Origin: Rhodovibrio sodomensis
GTDB lineage: Bacteria; Pseudomonadota; Alphaproteobacteria; Kiloniellales; Rhodovibrionaceae
Assembly: GCF_016583645.1 (NCBI RefSeq)
Contig: NZ_NRRL01000099.1
Span: 1-56,088, forward strand
Reading direction: 5' to 3'
DNA length: 56,088 nt
A program made the position numbers and the translations under genes. A model generated the notes under the pieces. It saw only the letters and a list, made by a program, of their open reading frames with translations, was not told the origin of the DNA and did no database searches. Below, piece by piece: positions 16,423 through 25,439 of the stretch (positions are counted from its first letter, which is position 1; each line of letters opens with the position of its first letter).

Positions 16423-17913
16423 TCACGCCAGCACCGCCGCCGTGCCGCCGCGCCGCGGGTCGCCGGCACCGGTCACGCGGCCGTCGGGCAGGCGCTCGAC
16501 CGCGTGGACGCCGCCGAAGAACATGTTGCGTTCCGGCCAGCGCTTGAGCGCTTGGCCTTCGGCAGCCGCCGCGGCGATTGCCGGCTCGGTAAAGCCGGGC
16601 TCGATGCTGACCAGGCCGCGGTCGACGTGCAGCCGGGCGGCCGCGACCGCTTCGGCCGCGGATAGGCCGTAATCCACCAGCAGGCTTGCCACCTGCACCA
16701 GCGCGGTCCGGATCCGGTTCGACCCGCCGGAGCCGAACGCGACCTGCCGGCCGCAGCCCAGCTCCAGCACGCTGGGCGCCATCATCGAGGCGATCCGCGT
16801 ATCCGTCGGCCAGGCGTCGAAGCCGTCGGGGTGCAGGTCCTCTTCCCCCAGCATGTTGTTCAAGTGGATGCCGGTGCCGGGCCAGGCGTGCCCGCAGCCT
16901 TCGCCGTTGGACAGCGTGACCGCGGCCAGGTTGCCGGCGGCGTCGGCGACCGAGATGTGGGTGGTGCCGCGGCCGCAGCGCGGCCGGCCCGCCATCGCCG
17001 CGCGGTAACGGGCCAGCAGCCCGGGGTCGAACAGCGCGCGTTCCGGCGTCTCGCGCGCGCTCAGGCGTTCGGCCTCGCCCCGCGCGTCGGAGGTCAGCCG
17101 CATCGCGCGGGCGAGCGCACCCGTCTGCGCCGCGCTGCCGGCGGACCCGGCCGGCCCCGCCGCCTGCAGCAGGTCGAGGGCGAAGGCGACCAGCATGCCG
17201 CCGCTCGACGGTGCCGGGTTGGTCAGCAGCCGGGCGTCGCGGTAGCCGCGGGCGAGCGGCTGGCGCCGTTCGACCCGGTAGCGTGCCAGATCGTCGGCGC
17301 TCAGGTGCCCGCCAGCGGCGCGCGACAGTTCGCCCAGCGCCTGCGCCAGGTCGCCTTCGTGGAACGGCCGGTCGCCCTCCACGCCCAGGCGGTCGAGCGT
17401 CTCCGCCAGCTGCGGCTGCACCGGCCGTTCGCCGGGTGCGCGCGGCGTGCCGGCGGGGTCCTGGAACACGCCTGCGATCTCCGGCGTGGTGGCCAGGATC
17501 GGTGCCAGGATGCGCCCGGCATAGGCGTCGAAGTCGCGCAGCGGCACGCCGGCGCGCGCGAGCTCTGCGGCCGGGGCGACCAGGGCGCTCAACGGCCGGC
17601 TGGCAAGGTCGGCGTGCACCGCCGCGATGCCCCGGATCGCGCCCGGCACGGCCGCCGCGCCGAGGCCGACATGGAACTCCTGCGTCGCCGGGCCGAAGTC
17701 GACCTCGACCGCGCGGAAGTCGGCGCCGTCGCGGGCCCGGCCCGGCGTCTGGGCGAAAAAGTCGTACAGAACGGGCACCCGGTCGGCCGGATGGGCGAGC
17801 AGAAAGCCGCCGCCGCCCAGCGAACACAGCAGCGGCTCCGCCACGCTGGCCGCCGCGACCGCCGCGCTTCCTGTGGTGCCCTTGCCCGTGGTGCCGTGTC
17901 CCGCGTGCGTCAT
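16423..17913 (-). CDS. Gamma-glutamyltransferase family protein, short N terminus
   Basis: This 496-residue Ntn-hydrolase precursor should cut itself before the Thr of RGTTHISVADAAGNL, giving a large and a small subunit. SLGGGGFLLAHP near the N terminus and LNNMLGE and NPAPSSGG segments fit the family. The ATG at 17913 leaves only about 12 residues before the GSAAVAAASVAEP helix, where most relatives have 30-40 more and a GGNAVDAA motif. The frame upstream runs into a palindromic repeat, so the gene may have lost its beginning. No signal peptide is visible. It could remove gamma-glutamyl groups, which would suit the PuuA/PuuB pathway, but the family is broad. Confidence 0.75.
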   Translation of the reverse strand: MTHAGHGTTGKGTTGSAAVAAASVAEPLLCSLGGGGFLLAHPADRVPVLYDFFAQTPGRARDGADFRAVEVDFGPATQEFHVGLGAAAVPGAIRGIAAVHADLASRPLSALVAPAAELARAGVPLRDFDAYAGRILAPILATTPEIAGVFQDPAGTPRAPGERPVQPQLAETLDRLGVEGDRPFHEGDLAQALGELSRAAGGHLSADDLARYRVERRQPLARGYRDARLLTNPAPSSGGMLVAFALDLLQAAGPAGSAGSAAQTGALARAMRLTSDARGEAERLSARETPERALFDPGLLARYRAAMAGRPRCGRGTTHISVADAAGNLAAVTLSNGEGCGHAWPGTGIHLNNMLGEEDLHPDGFDAWPTDTRIASMMAPSVLELGCGRQVAFGSGGSNRIRTALVQVASLLVDYGLSAAEAVAAARLHVDRGLVSIEPGFTEPAIAAAAAEGQALKRWPERNMFFGGVHAVERLPDGRVTGAGDPRRGGTAAVLA

Positions 17914-17987
17914 GGCGCCGGGGTCTAGCACTGCGGGTGCCGACAGGCTAGTGGGTGGCGGGTGGCAAGCTGAGACCACCGTACCGG

Positions 17988-18120
17988 CGGGTCCCTCTCC
18001 CTCGAGGGGAGAGGATAGGTGAGGGTGGGACTCCCCGCCAGCGCCGGGAAGTCCCACCCTCACCCTCCCACGCCGCTTTGCGGCGCGGGCCCCTCGCTCT
18101 CCCCTCGAGGGAGAGGGGTG
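17988..18120. repeat. Intergenic palindromic repeat, copy 2
   Basis: Outer arms read CCCTCTCCCTCGAGGGGAG and, at the other end, CTCCCCTCGAGGGAGAGGGG; inner arms GGTGAGGGTGGGACT and GTCCCACCCTCACC face each other, with a second small hairpin CCGCTTTGCGG. It matches copy 3 (19866-19999) closely over its whole length. Such elements are usually REP-like or miniature inverted-repeat elements. Confidence 0.85.
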
Positions 18121-18174
18121 ACAGCGGCGACCGTCGCAAGCCATTCAGGATTTCTCCCAGATGACCGCCACCGC

Positions 18175-19341
18175 ATGACCGCCGCCGCTCAGCTGACCGC
18201 GCGCCAGCGTACACTCGGCCTCAGCGCCGTCGTGGTGGCCAGTGTGGGCGCGGGGATGACGCTCGGCATGCTGATGCCGCTCGCCAGCCTGACGCTGGAG
18301 GGCTGGGAGATGTCGGCGACCCTGATCGGGCTGAACAGCTCGATGCAGGCGTTGGCGATGCTGGTGTGCGGCCCGTTCCTGGCCGGCTGGGTGCGCCGGC
18401 TGGGCCCGGTGCCGGCCCTGCTCCTGGGCACTGCGGTCGGCGCCCTGGGGATACTGGCCTTGCCGCTGTTCCCGGAACTCGGCCCGTGGTTCGTGCTGCG
18501 TTTTCTGATCGGCGCCGGGATGGCGCTGCCATGGCTGGTGGCGGAGACCTGGGTCAACGCGATCGCCCGGGAGGCCAGCCGCGCGCGCGTGATCGCGGTC
18601 TACTCGATCGCGCTGTTCGCCGGCCTGGCGCTGGGCCCGCAGCTGCTGCAGCTGACCGGCCGGACGGGCGTGCTGCCGTTCGCGGTCTGCGCGGCTGCAC
18701 TGGCGCTGGCGCCGCTGCCGATGGTGGCGGCGCGCGGCCTGCTGCCCAGCCTCGAGATTCCGCCGGGCCTGCGGATCCATCAGGTGCTGGCGCGCGCACC
18801 CACCGTGGCGGGCGCGGCGCTGATCGCGGGCTTGAGCGAAAGCGCCTGCTACATGCTGCTGCCGGTCTACGGCGTCCGTGCCGGGGTCGGGGAGGCGACG
18901 GCGCTGACCTGGCTCACCGTGCTGATCCTGGGCGCGGTCGCCTGGCAGTTCCCGCTGGGCTGGCTGGCCGACCGGGTCGACCGGCAGCGCCTGCTCGGCA
19001 TGGCGGGCCTGGCGGGCGCACTGGTGCCGCTGCTGCTGCTCGCAGTGGTGCCGGGCAGCTGGGTGGTCTGGCCGCTGCTGTTCCTCTACGGCGGGATCGC
19101 GCTCGGCTACTACACGGTTGGCCTGGCGCACCTGGGCGCGCGCTTCGCGCCTGGGGAGCTGGCGGTCGCCAACGCAGGCTTCATGGTGCTGTACGAAACC
19201 GGCACGACCGCCGGGCCGGCGTTCGCCGGGGCGGGGATGGAGCTGTGGGCACCGCACGGCTATCTGCTGGCGCTGAGTGGGTTCGGCGCCAGCTTCGCCG
19301 CCCTGGTCGCCTGGCGCCGGCGGGGCGGCGGATCCGGCTAG
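18175..19341 (+). CDS. MFS family transporter
   Basis: The 388-residue protein is almost entirely hydrophobic with about twelve membrane segments and short loops. Family marks include WVRRLGPVPALLLG and a second-half GWLADRVDRQRLLGMAG, which is the conserved loop 2-3/8-9 motif. It resembles the YcaD/UMF-type MFS proteins. ATG 18175 is used because the frame upstream is the palindromic repeat. It stands alone, so the substrate cannot be told. Confidence 0.85.
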   Translation: MTAAAQLTARQRTLGLSAVVVASVGAGMTLGMLMPLASLTLEGWEMSATLIGLNSSMQALAMLVCGPFLAGWVRRLGPVPALLLGTAVGALGILALPLFPELGPWFVLRFLIGAGMALPWLVAETWVNAIAREASRARVIAVYSIALFAGLALGPQLLQLTGRTGVLPFAVCAAALALAPLPMVAARGLLPSLEIPPGLRIHQVLARAPTVAGAALIAGLSESACYMLLPVYGVRAGVGEATALTWLTVLILGAVAWQFPLGWLADRVDRQRLLGMAGLAGALVPLLLLAVVPGSWVVWPLLFLYGGIALGYYTVGLAHLGARFAPGELAVANAGFMVLYETGTTAGPAFAGAGMELWAPHGYLLALSGFGASFAALVAWRRRGGGSG

Positions 19342-19491
19342 GGCAAGATGCCGAAAGGCGGGCTCACCTTTCAGCTGAATCTTGCTCTCTCTTCAAGCAG
19401 GTAGCCGCGCCCTCGTGCGGTCACATTGCGCAGGTCTGCTCGACCGCCCAAATGATGTGACAGATGCCGCTTGTTCAGGAGACATCCCGCC

Positions 19492-19818
19492 ATGGCCATC
19501 CGCACCCTGACCCTCGCGACCGGACTGACCCTCGCGCTCGCCGTCCCGCCGGCGGCCGCGCAGGAGCCGGCGCCGGAAGACAGCCCCTCGGGAGACAGCC
19601 CCGGCGAGATGGCGCTTGAGGGGGTCGAGCAGCTGATGAACGCGATCGAGACCTTCGTCCACTCCCTGCCGATGTACGGCGCGCCGCGGATCGACGAGGA
19701 CGGCAACATCGTGATTCCGCGCCTGGATAACGGCGACCAACCCGACCGCACCCCCGAACGCAAGCCGGACAAGCCCGACCAATCGCCCAACGGCGACGGC
19801 GGCGTGACGGAGATTTAG
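19492..19818 (+). CDS. Small exported protein of unknown function
   Basis: The 108-residue product has a clean Sec signal peptide (MAIRTLTLATGLTLALAV, cleaved after about AAAQ), then a Pro/Ser/Glu/Asp-rich stretch, a short amphipathic segment (EMALEGVEQLMNAIETFV) and a highly charged Pro/Asp/Lys tail. AGGAG lies 9 bases before ATG 19492. No domain recognised. Similar periplasmic proteins are common in alphaproteobacteria as AAA-like or regulatory adaptors, but I cannot assign it. Confidence 0.65.
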   Translation: MAIRTLTLATGLTLALAVPPAAAQEPAPEDSPSGDSPGEMALEGVEQLMNAIETFVHSLPMYGAPRIDEDGNIVIPRLDNGDQPDRTPERKPDKPDQSPNGDGGVTEI

Positions 19819-19865
19819 GCGGGGCAGGTTTAGCCCGCGCCGTCGCTGAGATGTAACAAGCGTAG

Positions 19866-19999
19866 CGGCGGGTCCCTCTCCCTTGAGGGGAGAGGATAGG
19901 TGAGGGTGGAAATCCTCGCCGTACGCCGGGGAGTCCCACCCTCACCCTCCCACGCCCTGGCGGGCGCGGGCCCCTCCCTCTCCCCTCAAGGGAGAGGGG
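19866..19999. repeat. Intergenic palindromic repeat, copy 3
   Basis: Same structure and nearly the same sequence as copy 2, including GGCGGGTCCCTCTCCC at the left end and GGGAGAGGGG at the right. The central hairpin differs (CCCTGGCGGG). Confidence 0.85.
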
Positions 20000-20117
20000 A
20001 TGAACGGGCGCCGCTTTTACTATTGCGCCGGTCTTGAGGGGTGGCGGCGCGCTGCTATCTTGCGGACCACGCCGACCGCTCCCCGCTTCCCCGTGAGATC
20101 AAGGATACCCGCGCGAC

Positions 20118-21338
20118 ATGGACGATCCGCTCGGCGTTTACGTGCCCGGCGGCCGGCTCGATCGGCAGGACAACGAGATCGGCGCACTCGCCAACCTGAC
20201 GTTCGCGGTCAAGGACCTGTTCGACATCGCCGGGGTGGCCAAGACCTGCGGCTGCCCCGCCTATGCCGCGCGCTTCGGCGAGCCCGCGGCAGCTAACGCG
20301 CCGGCGGTCGCCGCGCTGCTGACCGCGGGCGCGCGCCTGACCGGGCGGACGGTGATGGACGAGCTCGCCTACAGCCTGACCGGCGCCAACCCGCACCACG
20401 GCACCCCGACCAACAGCGACGCGCCTGGGCGCACCCCGGGCGGCTCCTCCAGCGGCTCCGCCGCGGCGGTGGCCGGCGGGCTGTGCGACCTTGCGCTCGG
20501 CACCGACACCGGGGGATCGGTGCGGGTGCCGGCCAGCTATTGCGGCGTGCCCGGCCTGCGGCCCAGCCACGGCGCGGTCTCGCTCGACGGCGCGATGGCG
20601 CTGGCGCCCAGTTTCGACACCGTCGGCTGGTTCGCCCGCGACACCGAAGTGCTGCAGGCGGTCAGCGAGCATCTGCTGCCGCTGGATACCGACGGCGCCG
20701 AGATCGGCCACCTGACGATCGCACAGGATGCCTGGGACCTGGCGGAGCCGGAGACCCAGCGAACGCTCGCCTCGTGGCAGGACCGGCTCCGGCAGCGCCT
20801 GACCGGCGGGGACGCCCGACGCCTCGCCGACGACAGCGGCGGGCTCGCCGCCTGGCGCGAGGCATTCCGATCGGTGCAGGCGCGCGAGGCGTTCGCCCAG
20901 CACGGCGCCTGGATCGCCGAGAGCGAGGTTCCGCTCGGCCCCGAACTGGCGCAGCGCTGGACCTGGGTGCGCAGCGTCAGCGACGCGGACGCCGACGCGG
21001 CCTGGGCGACGGTGCGCACGGCGGCGGCGCGTGTGCAGGCGCTGACCGCGAACGGCGGGGTGATCGCGCTGCCCAGCGCGCCCGGCGTGGCGCCGCCGAT
21101 CAACGGCGACGCCGACGCCTGGGCGGATCACCGGGCGCGCGTGCTCGCGCTGTCGTGCATCGCCAGCTTGAGCGGCTGCCCGCAAGTGTCGCTGCCGGTG
21201 GCGCGCCTGGACGGCTTGCCGCTCGGCCTCGGCCTGATCGGCCCGCAGGGCGGCGACCGCGCGCTGCTCGCCTTTGCCAGCCGCCTGCTGCCGGCCAACC
21301 AGGAACGCGACCCCGGGGCCGTGTTCGACGAGGCGTGA
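20118..21338 (+). CDS. Amidase signature family enzyme
   Basis: The 406-residue protein has the Ser-cis-Ser-Lys triad of amidase signature enzymes: Lys32 in AVKDLFDIAG, the cis-Ser in TPGGSSSGSAAAVAGG (about 110-112) and the nucleophile Ser134 in TDTGGSVRVPA. The length is a little short for the family, with a brief C-terminal part (SGCPQVSLPVARLDGLPLGL). The GSxxR arrangement fits plant AMI1-like and bacterial amidases acting on small amides. It is the last chromosomal gene before the IS-rich part; a terminator-like hairpin that probably served it now lies beyond IS1380 at 23160. Confidence 0.88.
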   Translation: MDDPLGVYVPGGRLDRQDNEIGALANLTFAVKDLFDIAGVAKTCGCPAYAARFGEPAAANAPAVAALLTAGARLTGRTVMDELAYSLTGANPHHGTPTNSDAPGRTPGGSSSGSAAAVAGGLCDLALGTDTGGSVRVPASYCGVPGLRPSHGAVSLDGAMALAPSFDTVGWFARDTEVLQAVSEHLLPLDTDGAEIGHLTIAQDAWDLAEPETQRTLASWQDRLRQRLTGGDARRLADDSGGLAAWREAFRSVQAREAFAQHGAWIAESEVPLGPELAQRWTWVRSVSDADADAAWATVRTAAARVQALTANGGVIALPSAPGVAPPINGDADAWADHRARVLALSCIASLSGCPQVSLPVARLDGLPLGLGLIGPQGGDRALLAFASRLLPANQERDPGAVFDEA

Positions 21339-21424
21339 GGAGCATGTTCCCTCTCTTCCACTGCGAGGAGAGGGTTCGGCAGATCAGGTTTCCTGCGGCA
21401 TCGGCATCCCGGCAACCTCCTCCC

Positions 21425-23156
21425 CTAGCCTGGATTTTGCACGCAGCTGCTTGATGCCGTCTGGTAGCCGCCGCGAGCCGTTCGCGTAAGGGTCTTGGCG
21501 GGGTATTGTACGATGTGGATGTGGTGTTTTTCGTGTCTCGATTCAGGCCGGCGGCGAGCTGCGCGTCAGGCGAGTCCTGATGGACGCGCGGCATCGTCGG
21601 CGCTGGCCCGCGCGTGGCGCAGGGTTGGTTGTCGGGCCGCTCGCCGGTGGCTCAGGCCGGCCGAGGCGGCGGTGGCTTGATGCGGTAGAGGATCTCGCTT
21701 GCCCGGTGCAGCAAGCCCTTCACTGGACAGCTGGTGGGCAGGTGCAGATCCACGCGTCGCTTTTTGGGTACCACCCGCACGGCGCGCTTGAACAGCTTGA
21801 CGATCACGGTGCCGGGCTCGGCGCGGGCGAGTTCGGTGTGCGCCAGGACCTGCGTGCGCAGGGCATGGTGCAGGACGTACGCGGCGCAGGCGTAGAACAG
21901 CCGCAGGTGGTTGGCCAGGAAGCTGCGGTCGGAGGTGCGCTCGGCGAACAGGTCGTTCTTCCAGTGTTTGATGAAGTTTTCGTCCTGTCCGCGCGCGGTG
22001 TAGAGCGCGGCATAGAGGTACTCCGGCTCGGGCTGCTGCAGGGAGGTGACGACGAACCGGGGGTTCCGGCCGGCAGCCATGACCTCGGCCTTGAGGATCA
22101 CCCGCGGGGTGATCGGCCAGGAGCCCGCGGCGTAGGACAGCTCACAGTAGTGACGTGTGGCCTGGGGCGGTGTGAGGCTCATCCGCCGGGCCTCCGCGCA
22201 GCGGGCCGTGTGCTCTTCGGCCGCTGCGTCGAGGTCGGGACGGGCTTGCTCGTACAGCCGGTTGTTGCCGGTCAGGCCGAGAAGGAAATCGGTGTTCGGC
22301 CGTTCGGCGATCAGGCTCATGATTTCCGGGTTGGCGAAGTGGCCGTCGCCCCGGACCAGGATATGGGTGTCCGGCCAGGCCACGCGCAGGCGGTCGAGCA
22401 CGCGCCGCAGGATGCTGGCGTTCTCCGCGCCGGTCGGGGTCTTGCCCGGGCGCAGCACCGCCGTGACCAAGCGTCCTGTCTGACCTTCGAAGATCGCCAG
22501 CGGCAAGAAGCAGTGCGTTCGGTAATGATGGTTGTAGAAGCTGAACGCCTGCTGGCCGTGGGTCGGATCGACGGTGTGATCCAGGTCCAGCACGATCGCC
22601 TCGGGCTCTTGCGCGTAGCTGGCGATGAACTGGTCCACGAACGCCTGGCCGAGGCGGTAGATGTCCTTTTTGGAGACGCCGTTCTCCAGGCGGCAGAAGG
22701 TGGACCCGCTCGCTAGGCGGCTCTTCTCGGCAAGCGGATAGCGGTCCAGAGCGAGTTGGAACACCGGATCGGTGCTGAGCGCGTCGGCGTCGTTGCCGTC
22801 AGCGTAGCCGCAGGCGTGCAGGAAGGCCCGGTACGCGAGAAGATCCCCAAGCTCATGGTCGGTGTAGGAAGAATGACGCCAATCGGCGATCGCCGCGGCC
22901 AGACGGTCGCTCAGGCCGATCTGCCGGTCGACACCCCGAAGCAGCATCGGGCCAAAGTCCGAGGACATGGCCCCGCCGTTGAACTCGGCCCGGACCGTGC
23001 AGCCCTCGACGGGATGAAATCGCAGCTGTTCTTGGTTACCCTCTGCCATGGGCGGGCCTCCACGCTGATTTCGTGTATTGCCTCAGCGCCCATAACCCGC
23101 ACGAATCCGCGGGTTCAAGGGAGGCCCGCCCTGCCTCCGTGCAAAATGGGGGCTAG
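21425..23156 (-). mobile_element. IS1380-family insertion sequence with CTAG target duplication
   Basis: The element spans 21429-23152. Its ends are CCTGGATTTTGCACG at the left and, inverted, CCCCCATTTTGCACG at the right. Both are bordered by CTAG (21425-21428 and 23153-23156), the 4-bp duplication normal for this family. Ends, duplication and transposase are all intact, so the insertion is fairly recent. Confidence 0.88.
21652..23049 (-). CDS. IS1380-family transposase
   Basis: This 465-residue DDE transposase matches the IS1380 group: an N-terminal VRAEFNGGAMSSDFGPMLL segment, the first catalytic Asp in VLDLDHTVDPTHGQQ, the second in ILVRGDGHFANPEIM, and the Glu-containing insertion before the C-terminal FIKHWKNDLFAERTSDRSF block. 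It fills most of the element and looks complete. Confidence 0.93.
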   Translation of the reverse strand: MAEGNQEQLRFHPVEGCTVRAEFNGGAMSSDFGPMLLRGVDRQIGLSDRLAAAIADWRHSSYTDHELGDLLAYRAFLHACGYADGNDADALSTDPVFQLALDRYPLAEKSRLASGSTFCRLENGVSKKDIYRLGQAFVDQFIASYAQEPEAIVLDLDHTVDPTHGQQAFSFYNHHYRTHCFLPLAIFEGQTGRLVTAVLRPGKTPTGAENASILRRVLDRLRVAWPDTHILVRGDGHFANPEIMSLIAERPNTDFLLGLTGNNRLYEQARPDLDAAAEEHTARCAEARRMSLTPPQATRHYCELSYAAGSWPITPRVILKAEVMAAGRNPRFVVTSLQQPEPEYLYAALYTARGQDENFIKHWKNDLFAERTSDRSFLANHLRLFYACAAYVLHHALRTQVLAHTELARAEPGTVIVKLFKRAVRVVPKKRRVDLHLPTSCPVKGLLHRASEILYRIKPPPPRPA

Positions 23157-23159
23157 AGC

Positions 23160-23199
23160 AAAATCGATGAAGGTCTGGTCGACCTTCATCGTGAATTTT
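23160..23199 (+). terminator. Bidirectional terminator-like hairpin
   Basis: Arms CGATGAAGGTC (23165-23175) and GACCTTCATCG (23181-23191) are perfect, with AAAAT before and ATTTT after. It is likely the original terminator of the amidase gene, now pushed 1.7 kb away by IS1380. Confidence 0.6.
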
Positions 23200-23566
23200 G
23201 TAACAGGGGCAAAACGCCGGGCATCTGGGGGTGTTGGGACTCATCTTTGGGTGCATCCGGTATGGGGGCGTGATTCTGTTGGGTCATGGCGAAGGGCGGA
23301 CGGGCGGGATTGTGCAAGCAGCGCAGGACGTGCTGCGCGCCGGCGTCGCCACGCTCGACCGTCTCCTGCAACGGCTGCTCGCCCACCAGGACGCCCTGCT
23401 GATGGTCCTCGAACGACCCGAGGTGCCGCTGCACACCAACGCCTCGGAGAACGACATCCGCAGCCACGTGATCCGGCGGAAAATCTCCGGGAGCACCCGC
23501 AGTGATCGCGGACGCGACTGTCGCGATGGCTTCCCGGGCGTGTTCAGGACCTGCGACAAGCTCGGG
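23200..23566 (+). pseudogene. Internally deleted IS66-type element
   Basis: It begins with an IS66-like end (GTAAC then GGCAAAACGCCGGGCA) closely matching the ends of the intact element at 30009-33191. About 80 bp later it jumps into the C-terminal coding part of the same type of transposase: LDRLLQRLLAHQDALL, PEVPLHTNASENDIRSH and GRDCRDGFPGVFRTCDKLG. The first ~400 codons and the right end are missing. Confidence 0.75.
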
Positions 23567-23621
23567 GGGTCGGCCGCAGGCTGGCGTGTCGAAGCAAGCC
23601 CGACGGGTATCGAAGCGCCCG

Positions 23622-24071
23622 CTACTCCGCCGCCAGCCGGGTATTCGCCAGCTCCCGGGCGAGCGGGGTCATCGCCGGGAGGCCGGCATCGGCGGCGGCC
23701 ATGTCGAGAAAGCTGAGGCCGCGGTCGGCGGGCGGGCGCAGGCCGTGCAGCGACAGCCGCAGGCCGTGCCAAAGCATCGCCGCCGCGCAGCGGCCGGGCG
23801 CGGCCTTGGCGCTGAGCTCGCGGGCGTGCGTGGCACCCCAGTCGGTGATCGCGACCCGCCAGTCGGCCGGCAGGCCGCGGCGCTCCAGGGTCACCAAGCC
23901 GGCCTCGTCGAGCGCGCGCAGCCGGCCCTCGACGACCTCGGTCGTGGGGGTGAACCACTGTCCGCTCAGGTCGCCCAGCCGGCCGGGCAGGTCGCCCGCG
24001 CGCGGGCGTTCCTCGCGCGCGATCAACAGCACCGACAGCTCGATGATCTCGTTGACGCTCAGACCGGCCAT
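23622..24071 (-). CDS. Winged-helix protein, PadR-like
   Basis: The 149-residue protein has a predicted winged helix-turn-helix: NEIIELSVLLIAREER, then GRLGDLSGQWFTPTTEVVEGRLRALDEAGLVTLERRG, a pattern like PadR-type regulators, followed by a helical C-terminal half (LWHGLRLSLHGLRPP). It lies 50 bp downstream of the Cys-containing gene whose promoter holds a Fur-type box, so the two are probably one iron-regulated operon. The PadR assignment rests on secondary-structure pattern only. Confidence 0.5.
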   Translation of the reverse strand: MAGLSVNEIIELSVLLIAREERPRAGDLPGRLGDLSGQWFTPTTEVVEGRLRALDEAGLVTLERRGLPADWRVAITDWGATHARELSAKAAPGRCAAAMLWHGLRLSLHGLRPPADRGLSFLDMAAADAGLPAMTPLARELANTRLAAE

Positions 24072-24121
24072 CGCCGCGTCTCCCGATCGCTGATCCGCCG
24101 ACGGCACGCCGGGGCCGCCGC

Positions 24122-24664
24122 TCAATGAACCGCCGCGCTGCCGGGGGCGGTCGCGGCCGGCCAGCTGCGCGCCGTGCCCGGGGGGTCGTTGGCCGCCTTG
24201 GGCACGGCGGCCCGCGGGGCGCGTTCCCGGTCGACACCGACCGGTAGGTCGACCGCGTTCAACGCGTGCGCCAGGCGCATCGCCGCGCGCGTTGCCTCGT
24301 GCGCGGCGACGGCGGACAACAGGCTGCCCAGCCCGCGCTCGCAGCCCGCGCGGTCGCCCGCCTGCGCGGCGGCGAGGGCGGCCAGCACCTGGGCCTCGTC
24401 CGGGCTGACCTGCTTGCAGCAGAAGCAGCCGATCGCCACCGGCCTGACCGCGGCGCCGTCCAGCCAGTCGAAGATCTGGTCGAAGTCGCGCGCCGCCTCG
24501 GGCACGTCCGCGACCTGAAAGCCGTGGTCGATCCGCGGGCGCGGGTCGTCGCCCTTGCGCTTGCACACCAGGCGCGTGCGCAGACACCAGACGGTGAACT
24601 GCGCGCCGCTGGCCAGATCCCGTGTCGCGCATCCCTGGAAAGCGTCCGCATGCATCGCCGCCAT
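24122..24664 (-). CDS. Cysteine-containing protein of unknown function under a Fur-type box
   Basis: The 180-residue product (ATG 24664; ATG 24655 is also possible) is not one I recognise. Visible features are early cysteines in FQGCATRD and TVWCLRTRLVCKRKGDD, a CFCCK cluster at about residue 75, an Ala-rich helical middle, and a Pro/Ala tail. The Cys cluster together with the iron box 20-40 bp upstream suggests an iron- or haem-related role, perhaps metal binding. It heads a two-gene operon with the winged-helix gene. Confidence 0.55.
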   Translation of the reverse strand: MAAMHADAFQGCATRDLASGAQFTVWCLRTRLVCKRKGDDPRPRIDHGFQVADVPEAARDFDQIFDWLDGAAVRPVAIGCFCCKQVSPDEAQVLAALAAAQAGDRAGCERGLGSLLSAVAAHEATRAAMRLAHALNAVDLPVGVDRERAPRAAVPKAANDPPGTARSWPAATAPGSAAVH

Positions 24665-24685
24665 GCCGGGCCTCGCCTTATGCAA

Positions 24686-24706
24686 TTGCAAATCATTCGC
24701 AATAAT
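24686..24706 (-). promoter_or_regulatory. Fur-type iron box
   Basis: TGCAAATCATTCGCA (24687-24701) is a 7-1-7 palindrome with one mismatch, the half site being TGCRAAT, inside an AT-rich patch TTGCAAATCATTCGCAATAAT. This matches the Fur box form of many proteobacteria. It sits 22 bp or more upstream of the Cys-containing gene and about 200 bp upstream of the divergent RHH gene. Confidence 0.65.
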
Positions 24707-24908
24707 AAGCTGCCCGGCCGGCACGCCTCTGTCAAACCCGATGTTTTGGAAGGGTTCTAAGGGGCATGCGCGTGCAGCCGGGTTTCGTTTGAACCCCCCG
24801 GCGAGCTGTTGGATACTGAACGGCTCAGCCCGCGTACGGGCTTGCTGCCGTACCACCCGAACCGGCCGTCAGAATGCCGGTCGCGGTCCCAAGGGAGGTT
24901 AAAGGCTC

Positions 24909-25208
24909 ATGTGCAATATTTTCGCGGGGCAGGATCCGGCCACGTATGCTTGCGTGACGCGTTCCGTGCGCTTATCCGGTCACGTCACCAGCATCCGTCT
25001 GGAAGCGCAGTTTTGGGACATCCTGGATGAGATCGCGCGCTATCAGGGGCTGACAACGCCGCGCTTCCTGTCGAAGCTGTACGACGAGGCCCTGGAGATC
25101 CACGGCGAGGTCGGCAACTTCACGTCGTTGCTGCGAAACGCCTGCGTGATCTACCTGCGCCAGTCGCAGAGCGTACCGGACGCCCGCGATCTTCTTGAAT
25201 CCGTGTGA
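24909..25208 (+). CDS. Ribbon-helix-helix domain protein
   Basis: The 99-residue protein carries a ribbon-helix-helix fold of the type first noted in aryl-sulfate sulfotransferase-associated proteins: VTRSVRLSGHVTSIRLEAQFWDILDEIA forms the strand and first helix, followed by TTPRFLSKLYDEALEIHGE. It ends with a helix, SLLRNACVIYLRQ. GGGAGG precedes ATG 24909 by ten bases. It is probably a small dimeric DNA-binding regulator; its target is unknown. Confidence 0.7.
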   Translation: MCNIFAGQDPATYACVTRSVRLSGHVTSIRLEAQFWDILDEIARYQGLTTPRFLSKLYDEALEIHGEVGNFTSLLRNACVIYLRQSQSVPDARDLLESV

Positions 25209-25439
25209 TTCTACAGCGCCGGCCGCCACCGCAGCTGGCGATGTAGTACCCGGCTAATACCCTTCCCGTAAGGGGGCGGCTAGACTTGGATATCCGGGCC
25301 GGCGCCGCTCGCAGCGCGCGGTGGCGACCGTGTCCGGGTCTCGCGCGGGCCGGCGCACGTTCGTGTGCGTCGACAACGACAGCTAAAAATGCCCGCGCAA
25401 GGCCGATGTCACGCGCATGAGGGAGGTCAAGCGCTCGCG

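Noticed and set aside
21580..22716. 378-residue plus-strand frame in IS1380
   Set aside because: Shadow of the IS1380 transposase; no ribosome site or family match.
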